This document shows positions 5,959 to 12,253 of a stretch of 12,253 nt of DNA, piece after piece. The translations under genes were made by a program, and so were the position numbers. Source of the DNA: JAZKFP01 sp040386355 (GTDB lineage: Bacteria > Pseudomonadota > Gammaproteobacteria > Pseudomonadales > UBA6940); assembly GCA_040386355.1 (NCBI GenBank), contig JAZKFP010000180.1, forward strand, positions 1 through 12,253, read 5' to 3'. Positions within the stretch are counted from its first letter, which is position 1; the number at the start of each line of letters is the position of its first letter. The notes beneath the pieces are model-generated. The model was not told the DNA's origin. It searched no databases and saw only the letters and a program-made list of their open reading frames with translations.

Positions 5959-7173
5959 CTATTTAACGGCACGACCGAGTTCCCACATGGGTAAAAAAAT
6001 ACCGAGCGCTAGCACTAACACTAGCCCACCCATAAACATCAGCAAAATTGGCTCAATGGCATCGCCTAATTGTTTTAAATCATAATCCACTTCTTCTTCA
6101 TAAAATTGTGCGACTTCCACTAACATTTCATCAATTTGTCCAGTCTCTTCTCCCACCGCCAACATTTGCAAAACTAACGGTGTAAACATTTGAGTATTGG
6201 CAGCGCAACGCGTAAAAGTATCACCGCGCTCAATAGCATGATTCATAGTTAAAATAGCTTTTTCCATGTACGCATTACCAATTGCTTTTGATAATGCATT
6301 TAATGCGGGTAAAATCGGAACGCCCGCCGAAGATAACATGGCGTACAAACGGGAAAATCGAGCTAATACAATTCGAGTAAAAATAGGTCCAAAAATAGGA
6401 GTGCGTAATTTCATACCATCCCATTTAACACGACCATCGTCCGTATTTACGTAACGTTTAAAAGCGTAATAAGCACCACCCATAATAATTAATAAAAGCC
6501 ACCAATAATTAATCATAAAATTAGAGGAACCAATCAATATGCGAGTCGCGAGCGGTAGTTCTGCATCAAATTTTTCAAACATTTTGGCAAAAGCAGGGAC
6601 TACAAAAATATTAATAATGACAACGGCTACAACGACCGCACAAACCACAATGGTTGGGTATCGTGTTGCTTGTTTCATTCTTTTCTTAGTATCGCGATCC
6701 ATTTCTAAATAAAAAACAATTTGCTGTAACGCTTCATCGAGCTTTCCTGAATTTTCACCAACGTTAACCATGGAAATAAAAATATTCCCAAATATTTTTG
6801 GATACTTTGCTAATGCAGCAGCAAGAGCTGACCCACCTTCTACTGCTACCGCAACATCGGACAAAACATCTCTTAATGTACGATTATCAATGGAATCAAC
6901 TAAACCTCGCAAAGCCCGTAATAAAGGTACGCCTGCTTTAGTTAATGCTCGCATTTGTCTACATAAAATAATTAAATTTTCTGTTGTAACTTTTTGTGGA
7001 AAAAAACCTTGCATGAGAGATGCAAGATCAACATCTTCACTTTGATCTTGTAAATCAGAAGGTAAAATTCCCAAGCGCATTAGTTCTGCGCCAGCAGCGT
7101 CACGGCTTGCAGCTTCAATCGAACCCGACGTTTGTTTTCCTGATGAATCACGGCCACTGTATTGAAATTTCAT
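5959..7173 (-). CDS. mshG: MSHA platform protein MshG (GspF/PilC family)
   Basis: The 404-residue inner-membrane protein has the duplicated GspF fold. The first repeat (about 68-190) holds LCRQMRALTKAGVPLLRAL and MVNVGENSGKLDEAL. The second (about 270-392) holds ARFSRLYAMLSSAGVPILPAL and MLAVGEETGQIDEML. Three membrane segments are visible at about 173-196, 222-238 and 374-396, as is usual. The short N-terminal domain (MKFQYSGRDSSGKQTSGSIEA) is the typical GspF beginning. Length matches the family. MshG is the platform that couples ATP hydrolysis by MshE to insertion of pilins into the growing fibre. Its start overlaps the mshE stop by one base (TGATG), a classic sign of coupled translation and of partner proteins made in step. 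Confidence 0.95.
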   Translation of the reverse strand: MKFQYSGRDSSGKQTSGSIEAASRDAAGAELMRLGILPSDLQDQSEDVDLASLMQGFFPQKVTTENLIILCRQMRALTKAGVPLLRALRGLVDSIDNRTLRDVLSDVAVAVEGGSALAAALAKYPKIFGNIFISMVNVGENSGKLDEALQQIVFYLEMDRDTKKRMKQATRYPTIVVCAVVVAVVIINIFVVPAFAKMFEKFDAELPLATRILIGSSNFMINYWWLLLIIMGGAYYAFKRYVNTDDGRVKWDGMKLRTPIFGPIFTRIVLARFSRLYAMLSSAGVPILPALNALSKAIGNAYMEKAILTMNHAIERGDTFTRCAANTQMFTPLVLQMLAVGEETGQIDEMLVEVAQFYEEEVDYDLKQLGDAIEPILLMFMGGLVLVLALGIFLPMWELGRAVK

Positions 7174-8909
7174 CAGGCATCATCACCTGCGGGTAATTTA
7201 GGTTTTTCTACATCTTCTAAGGAAGACGCTAATCGAAATACTTCACTTAATGTTGTCATTCCTTCAATTGCATAACGCAAAGCACAAATAACCAATGGTT
7301 CAAACTGCGGATTTTCACGCGCAACTTGACTAAATCCTGTAACGTCATCGTTACGTAAACGATCTGCTAGTGCATCATTCATCTCTAATAATTCATACGC
7401 ACCAATACGTCCGCTATAACCCGTTTTATAACAACGTGCACAACCGGCGCCCTTGAAAAAAGTTGCTTTTTCAATTCCTGTAATTCGATTTCCAACAATG
7501 GTTTTAATCCAAATTTTTTCTTCAATTGGAGGAACATAATCCTCTCGACAATAAGGACAAACACGTCGAACTAATCGCTGCGCAAGAATTGCTAACACTG
7601 CAGTCGCCGTTAAATAACCCGGCGCGCCCATATCTAATAATCGAACCGCAGAGCTAATCGCATCGTTGGTGTGTAATGTTGATAATACAAAGTGACCTGT
7701 CATTGCAGCTTTAAGTGCAATTTCAGTAGTTTCTTTATCGCGAATCTCACCGATTAAAACAATGTCAGGATCTTGTCGTAACGCAGCGCGTAAAACACTT
7801 GGAAACGTTAAACCAATTTTTGGATGTACCTGCACTTGTTGAATTCTTGGTAAACGATATTCCACTGGATCTTCTGCGGTAATGATTTTTTTATCGGGAT
7901 GATTTAAATAACGTAACGCAGAATATAATGTAGTTGTCTTACCACTACCGGTTGGACCCGTTACTAATATTATTCCATGAGGTCTTTGAATCAACATTTC
8001 AAAGCGTCGTAAAATACGCTCTGGCATACCTAATTTTTTTAAATCCAAGTCGGCAGTTGATTGATCTAATATCCGCATTACAACTGATTCACCATGCTGA
8101 GTTGGTAAAGTAGAAATACGAACATCTACGGTTTTATTTTTAATGGTCATATTAAAACGACCATCTTGCGGTAATCTTTTTTCTGAAATATCCAAACCGG
8201 ACATAATTTTTAAACGCATTAATAAAGCAGACACAATACGTTTTTCTTTCATGATTTGTTCATGTAAAACGCCATCTACTCGTTGTCGAATTCGTAAAAC
8301 ATGCTCGTCGGGTTCAATATGAATATCTGAAGCATGCATACGCATTGCGTCTTCAAAAATACTTTTTAATAAACGGACAACGGGGGCATCACTTGCATCA
8401 TCAGATTGAGTTTCTAAATTAGCGTCTTGTGAAAATCCTAATTCATTTTCTAATTCTGTTGCCAGAGAAGACATTTCTTCTGTACTACGGTATTGGGCAT
8501 CAATTGCTTGAATAATATCGGACTCTTTTGCAACTGCAGGTAATATGGTTGCTTGCAATTGATTTTGTAATTCATCGATGGTGAAAATATCTGCAGAATC
8601 TATCATTGCAACTCGAAAACCAGAAAGCTCACGAGATAAAATAATAGCTTTAAGACGTCGTGCTATTTTTTCAGGTAATAGAGCAACGGTATCTTTTTTA
8701 AATTCGTATTGCTTCAGATCTACAAAGGGAACGTTTGTAAATTCAGCTTGAGCGAGCACTAAAGTTTCTTCGTCAATAAATCCTAAATCAATTAATGTTG
8801 GACCTAATCGTTTGCCATTAGCCGCCTGCTCATCTAACGCCATTTGCAGCTGTTGTTGAGTAATAAAGTTTTTTTCTACTAATAACTCTCCGAATTGGCG
8901 TTTTTTCAT
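7173..8909 (-). CDS. mshE: MSHA assembly ATPase MshE (GspE/PilB family)
   Basis: This is a 578-residue cytoplasmic hexameric ATPase. The N-terminal MshEN domain (about 1-145) has two 24-residue motifs (5-28 and 34-57) separated by 5 residues, the layout described for c-di-GMP-binding MshEN domains, but several consensus residues are changed. The linking domain includes ASDIHIEP (193-200) and RLPQDGR (245-251). The ATPase core has Walker A GPTGSGKT (318-325), the Asp box ITAEDPVEYRLP (343-354), Walker B DPDIVLIGEIRD (380-391) and the His box MTGHFVLSTLHTND (403-416). Two CxxC pairs, CPYC (451-454) and CARC (490-493), form the zinc site. All catalytic parts look intact. It powers extension of the pilus through MshG. 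The ATG at 8909 has AGGT 8 bases upstream, and the gene starts 34 bases after mshN. Confidence 0.96.
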   Translation of the reverse strand: MKKRQFGELLVEKNFITQQQLQMALDEQAANGKRLGPTLIDLGFIDEETLVLAQAEFTNVPFVDLKQYEFKKDTVALLPEKIARRLKAIILSRELSGFRVAMIDSADIFTIDELQNQLQATILPAVAKESDIIQAIDAQYRSTEEMSSLATELENELGFSQDANLETQSDDASDAPVVRLLKSIFEDAMRMHASDIHIEPDEHVLRIRQRVDGVLHEQIMKEKRIVSALLMRLKIMSGLDISEKRLPQDGRFNMTIKNKTVDVRISTLPTQHGESVVMRILDQSTADLDLKKLGMPERILRRFEMLIQRPHGIILVTGPTGSGKTTTLYSALRYLNHPDKKIITAEDPVEYRLPRIQQVQVHPKIGLTFPSVLRAALRQDPDIVLIGEIRDKETTEIALKAAMTGHFVLSTLHTNDAISSAVRLLDMGAPGYLTATAVLAILAQRLVRRVCPYCREDYVPPIEEKIWIKTIVGNRITGIEKATFFKGAGCARCYKTGYSGRIGAYELLEMNDALADRLRNDDVTGFSQVARENPQFEPLVICALRYAIEGMTTLSEVFRLASSLEDVEKPKLPAGDDA

Positions 8910-8943
8910 GCTACATACCTGATTACTACATACCGAACATTAA

Positions 8944-10041
8944 TTAATCTTTGAGTTGCGATAAACGACGTTGAATTAATGAGCGCTGTGTTTGAGTTAA
9001 ATCTTGGCGTCGTAACGCACTGCGATAAAATTGATTCGCTTGGATTAAATCATTTTTTTGATCATACAAAGAAGCGAGTGCAGCTTGCATTAAGCCTGCG
9101 GATGAATCTAATGAAATAACTTGTCGATACGCAGCAATTGCTTCGTCTAAATTTTTCATTTCTTTATAGGTTTGGCCTAATTCAACCCAATATTCAATAT
9201 CTCGTGAAAATCTTTTTTGATATCTTATTAAATACTGAATGGATTTTTCATACTGATTTTCTTCACGTAATGCATCAACTAAACGCATTAACGTTTCAAG
9301 ATGAATATCAGTTTGAGAAAATGCGTCTTTAAAAATTGTTAGTCCAGCATTAATATCACCGCCACGAATCAAGGCTCTAATTTGAGTCATTAATTGCATT
9401 TGTTCCGTGATATCAATTCTAGAAGAACTTGGTTTAGGTTTAACAGTTTCTAATGTCACCATAGATTGCAATGGTGCGGATTCATTTTTATTAGAAACGG
9501 TTGTATCTGTCATTGAAGATGAATCTGGATTTATATTTTGCGCATTAAATAACAATGGATCTACCGATTGATTTACTGGGACAACTGTTTCTTTTTCACT
9601 AGTAGGAATTGTACTGATTAATGTATTTCTATGAAAATCCTGAATTAATTGTGCCCACACTTTAGATTCGATAGCAGCTGGATCAGACGTCGGTGGGGAA
9701 ATAGAAAAAACTCTTGGACTAAAAATAGGCATGTCTTTCCATTTTGATTCGATATTAGGATCATTTACCGAAACAACTTGCTTAATCGTTTTTAAATGAA
9801 TTTGTGTGTTAAAACTGGCGGTTTTAATTAACTGTTGAATATCGAATTTATCAACATAAAACCAAATAAAGACGAAGCAAATTAATCCAAGCCCTGCATA
9901 CAACACGGAGATTGGCAGAAACTTCATAAAACTATCGCGTTTTTCAGAACGAACTAGATCAGGCAGCAGCACTTCTGCCTGAAGGCGATGCTTGGCCCAT
10001 TTATCATCGTCGCGATATTTTAATGCTTCTTGCAAACCCAT
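8944..10041 (-). CDS. mshN: MSHA biogenesis TPR protein MshN
   Basis: The 365-residue protein has a cytoplasmic N-terminus of about 40 residues, a single membrane segment (about 42-62, ISVLYAGLGLICFVFIWFYV) and a large part that would face the periplasm. Residues 100-210 are low-complexity and rich in Ser, Pro and Thr. The C-terminus carries at least two tetratricopeptide repeats: about 283-316 (ELGQTYKEMKNLDEAIAAYR) and 317-346 (ALASLYDQKNDLIQANQFYR). Membrane-anchored TPR proteins at this place between mshM and mshE are MshN. Its exact function is poorly known; TPRs suggest protein-protein contacts within the envelope complex. Start ATG 10041 with AAGG upstream; only 11 bases separate it from mshM. 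The middle region is too variable for recognition by eye, so the name rests on topology, TPRs and order. Confidence 0.87.
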   Translation of the reverse strand: MGLQEALKYRDDDKWAKHRLQAEVLLPDLVRSEKRDSFMKFLPISVLYAGLGLICFVFIWFYVDKFDIQQLIKTASFNTQIHLKTIKQVVSVNDPNIESKWKDMPIFSPRVFSISPPTSDPAAIESKVWAQLIQDFHRNTLISTIPTSEKETVVPVNQSVDPLLFNAQNINPDSSSMTDTTVSNKNESAPLQSMVTLETVKPKPSSSRIDITEQMQLMTQIRALIRGGDINAGLTIFKDAFSQTDIHLETLMRLVDALREENQYEKSIQYLIRYQKRFSRDIEYWVELGQTYKEMKNLDEAIAAYRQVISLDSSAGLMQAALASLYDQKNDLIQANQFYRSALRRQDLTQTQRSLIQRRLSQLKD

Positions 10042-10052
10042 CTGTTGCCTTT

Positions 10053-10910
10053 TTAAAACCCAACTGCTTTTAACATTCTAGAAGTCCAACCTACATTACG
10101 ATTAGAATGATCACTTTTAGCAATACGTCTGATAATACTCGCGTCGATTAAGCCTCGACGTTCCGCAATAATTAATAATAATGCTTTGTGACATAGCACA
10201 TTAATAATTCGGGGTACGCCTTTGCTGTACCGATACAAAGCTCGATACGCAGAATCAGATAATAAGGCTGGCCCAACATACCCTGCACGGTGCAAACGAT
10301 GCTCGACATAATGTTTAACATCTTGGCGCGCAAGATTATTTAGATGATAGGAAAATGTTATGCGTTGATTTAATTGTCGAATGTTTGGATTCGACAATTT
10401 TTCATTTAGCTCAGGCTGACCAAATAAAACAACGTGAATGAGTTTTTCATCTTGAGTTTCTAAATTAGTAATTAAGCGTAATGCTTCAAGTGTTTCCACA
10501 CTCATTGCTTGTGATTCATCAATGATTAATACAACTCGTAAACCTTGACGAGCTAAATGAATTAACTGACGATAAATCATTTCAGTAAGCATTTGTTCAG
10601 ACGGAATTTCTTCTACATTAATATTTAATTCGTACGCAACTGCATAACGCAATTCTGAGGGAGTTAAATTAGGGCTTGGAATATAAGCCGTATAATAATT
10701 AGGGCGATTTAATAATGAAATTAAATGTCGACAAATTAAGGTTTTACCAATTCCAACTTCGCCAGTAATTTTAATAAAGCCTTCACCATTTCCAATTGCT
10801 GCACACAACATATCAATACAAGTTTGATGCTGTGGCAAACGAATAAAATAATCTGTGTCAGGTGTCATCGCAAAGGGATGTTCTTTCATCCCAAAATACG
10901 TGTGATACAT
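10053..10910 (-). CDS. mshM: MSHA biogenesis AAA ATPase MshM (ExeA-like)
   Basis: The 285-residue protein opens with MYHTYFGMKEHPFAMTPD, the typical beginning of ExeA/MshM-type AAA ATPases. Walker A is GEVGIGKT (50-57), Walker B VVLIIDE (126-132), the sensor-1-like segment VLFGQPEL (161-168) and the C-terminal GVPRIINVLCHKALLL (231-246). Unlike ExeA of type II secretion, it ends soon after the AAA module and lacks a membrane segment and peptidoglycan-binding domain. It should therefore be cytoplasmic or peripheral and act with a membrane partner, plausibly MshN encoded directly downstream. The ExeA family helps insert or assemble the secretin through peptidoglycan, which fits its place directly after mshL. 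The gap to mshL is 15 bases. The start has a weak AGGATGGG-like site 8 bases upstream. Confidence 0.92.
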   Translation of the reverse strand: MYHTYFGMKEHPFAMTPDTDYFIRLPQHQTCIDMLCAAIGNGEGFIKITGEVGIGKTLICRHLISLLNRPNYYTAYIPSPNLTPSELRYAVAYELNINVEEIPSEQMLTEMIYRQLIHLARQGLRVVLIIDESQAMSVETLEALRLITNLETQDEKLIHVVLFGQPELNEKLSNPNIRQLNQRITFSYHLNNLARQDVKHYVEHRLHRAGYVGPALLSDSAYRALYRYSKGVPRIINVLCHKALLLIIAERRGLIDASIIRRIAKSDHSNRNVGWTSRMLKAVGF

Positions 10911-10925
10911 ACCAAGTTCCCATCC

Positions 10926-12253
10926 TTAGGAATCAAATCGATAAGTCGATGTTTTCTTATCGTCTTCTTGTTTCAAAAATCCATCTTTTTTCGGTATTAA
11001 ATCCGCCCAATCACTAATCTCAGGCACTATTGGTCGCAATAAAATTACAAGTTCACTTTTTTTGCCGGTATGATTGGTTTGCCTAAATAAACTTCCTAAA
11101 AGTGGAATTTTACTTAACCATGGCATCGCTGACTTTTCTTCTCGCGTTTGCGTTTGTAATAATCCACCAATGACAATAACTTGTTTATTTTTAGCTTTTA
11201 CAATACTGTCTGATTCACGAATTGTACTAAAAGCCAAAGGCAAACTAATTTGGCTGTCATCAATTCGAATCACTTTAACCTGGTCTTGCACTTCAGTAAC
11301 CGAAGGATGAATATGCAAAATAATTTCATTATCATCACGAATTTGCGGCGTTACATCTAATGCTATACCTGAGAAAAATGGTGTTAATGTGACCTCTGGA
11401 CTCGTTACTACATCCGTTCCAGCAGTCGTTGTATTATTCGTAAATTCTGTTACGAAAAATTCATCATTACCGACTTTAATGACTGCTTTTTGGTTATTTA
11501 CAGTTGATATTCTCGGGCTTGATAAAACATTTACATCACCTTGGGTTTCTAACATTTGAATAATGCTTTTAAAATCATTTAAATCTAATGCAATACCAAA
11601 AACGCCATCGGGTGAATATTCATTAATTACTTGTGATGCATTGGTTAAAAGATTGTTAGCACCTTCTTCATTAATTAAACCGTTGGTGACGTTTCCCATT
11701 CCCAGTGTCTTGCCGCCATCAAAGCTTGAGAATAGTCCCCAATTAATACCTTTTTGAAACGACTCACTTAATTCCACTTCTAAAATTTTTGCTTCGATAA
11801 CTACTTGTCGACGCAAGTTGGCTTCCATTTCTTTTAAAAAGCCTTTTACCGTACGATGTTCTGAAGTACTCGCTGTTACTGCCATTACACCGGACATAGC
11901 ATTTACAATGACTCGTCGACCTTCACCCGCGCCTAGCAAACCAATAATGACTTCTTCGAATTCATTCCAAAAATCGGTTTCGGATTCCGTATCGATTTGT
12001 GAGCTCTTATCGCCAGCAGTTGGCGTTGAAGACGCTGCATCACCACCGCCAGAACTGCCAACAGATGAAATCTGTCCACTGTTTACGCTGGTGGATGAAA
12101 CACCTTTTCTTTTAATGTTTAAATAATTTAATTGATAAATTTCAGTTCGCAATTGCACTGGATAAACATGAAAGCCATAATCTGTCTGTTCTACATAATA
12201 GCCATAGACTCGAGAAGCGACATCCATCACCTCATCCATCAAAACATTTTTTA
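10926..12253 (-). CDS. mshL: MSHA secretin MshL, 5' end outside the window
   Basis: The visible 441 residues are the C-terminal part of an outer-membrane secretin. The first is a secretin N-domain (KNVLMDEVMDVASRVYGYY, then YPVQLRTEIYQLNYLNIKRKG), followed by a Ser/Gly-rich loop (SVGSSGGGDAASS). Next is the RRQVVIEAKILEVELSE strand, then VLSSPRISTVNNQKAVIKVG, the GIALDVTPQI strand and the closing QVIVIGGLLQ, KIPLLGSLFR and ELVILLRPIV motifs of the secretin pore. The frame is open to the right edge without a stop and reads NVLMDEV, continuous with the family. A TTG at 12242 is therefore an internal Leu codon and not a start; roughly the first 100 or more residues, including the lipoprotein or signal peptide, lie beyond the window. 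It forms the channel through which the pilus leaves the cell. Confidence 0.95.
   Translation of the reverse strand, partial: KNVLMDEVMDVASRVYGYYVEQTDYGFHVYPVQLRTEIYQLNYLNIKRKGVSSTSVNSGQISSVGSSGGGDAASSTPTAGDKSSQIDTESETDFWNEFEEVIIGLLGAGEGRRVIVNAMSGVMAVTASTSEHRTVKGFLKEMEANLRRQVVIEAKILEVELSESFQKGINWGLFSSFDGGKTLGMGNVTNGLINEEGANNLLTNASQVINEYSPDGVFGIALDLNDFKSIIQMLETQGDVNVLSSPRISTVNNQKAVIKVGNDEFFVTEFTNNTTTAGTDVVTSPEVTLTPFFSGIALDVTPQIRDDNEIILHIHPSVTEVQDQVKVIRIDDSQISLPLAFSTIRESDSIVKAKNKQVIVIGGLLQTQTREEKSAMPWLSKIPLLGSLFRQTNHTGKKSELVILLRPIVPEISDWADLIPKKDGFLKQEDDKKTSTYRFDS

Noticed and set aside
12240..12242. TTG as the start codon of the secretin gene.
   Set aside because: The frame stays open to the window edge and the extra codons (KNV) continue the secretin N-domain. 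The gene simply runs off the window.

Overview
The window is AT-rich (roughly 35-40% G+C by eye) and reads as chromosomal DNA of a gammaproteobacterium. The main reason is a long minus-strand gene block that follows the order of the MSHA (mannose-sensitive haemagglutinin) type IV pilus locus known from Vibrio, Shewanella and relatives. I cannot name the genus. The low G+C and a GTAC-centred intergenic palindrome suggest a lineage away from Vibrio; a host-associated or Legionellales-like relative is only a guess.

Layout from left to right. Positions 1-214 are an AT-rich upstream region with a sigma-E-like promoter candidate. Positions 215-1288 (+) encode a PRC-barrel/DUF2382 stress-type protein that ends at a clear intrinsic terminator (1329-1358). 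Everything else is on the minus strand and is transcribed right to left: mshL (secretin, cut by the right edge of the window), mshM (AAA ATPase), mshN (membrane TPR protein), mshE (assembly ATPase), mshG (inner-membrane platform), two tandem pilin genes, mshC, mshD, mshO (minor pilins) and mshP (PilX/GspK-type minor pilin-like protein). The last gene is a small SH3-domain lipoprotein (1387-2082), where mshQ would be expected. The lipoprotein and the DUF2382 gene are convergent.

How the genes work together: MshL forms the outer-membrane pore. MshN and MshM are thought to help link or organise the envelope complex. MshE hydrolyses ATP to drive pilin polymerisation through MshG. The two four-cysteine pilins form the fibre, and MshC/D/O/P probably form the initiating tip complex. 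The genes are tightly packed (overlaps of 1, 11 and 14 bases; gaps of 11, 15 and 34 bases), which fits one or a few polycistronic messages. Three breaks interrupt the packing: a 151-base gap before the first pilin, a Rho-independent terminator hairpin directly after it, and a 123-bp imperfect palindrome between mshC and mshD.

No wholly new system is evident. The points worth a second look are: the terminator between the tandem pilins; an MshE N-terminal domain that keeps the two-motif c-di-GMP-binding layout but has lost several consensus residues; the large palindromic element; the lipoprotein in place of mshQ, with mshF also absent; and a sigma-E-like promoter in front of the DUF2382 gene. 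I found no RNA genes, CRISPR arrays, transposases or integrases.
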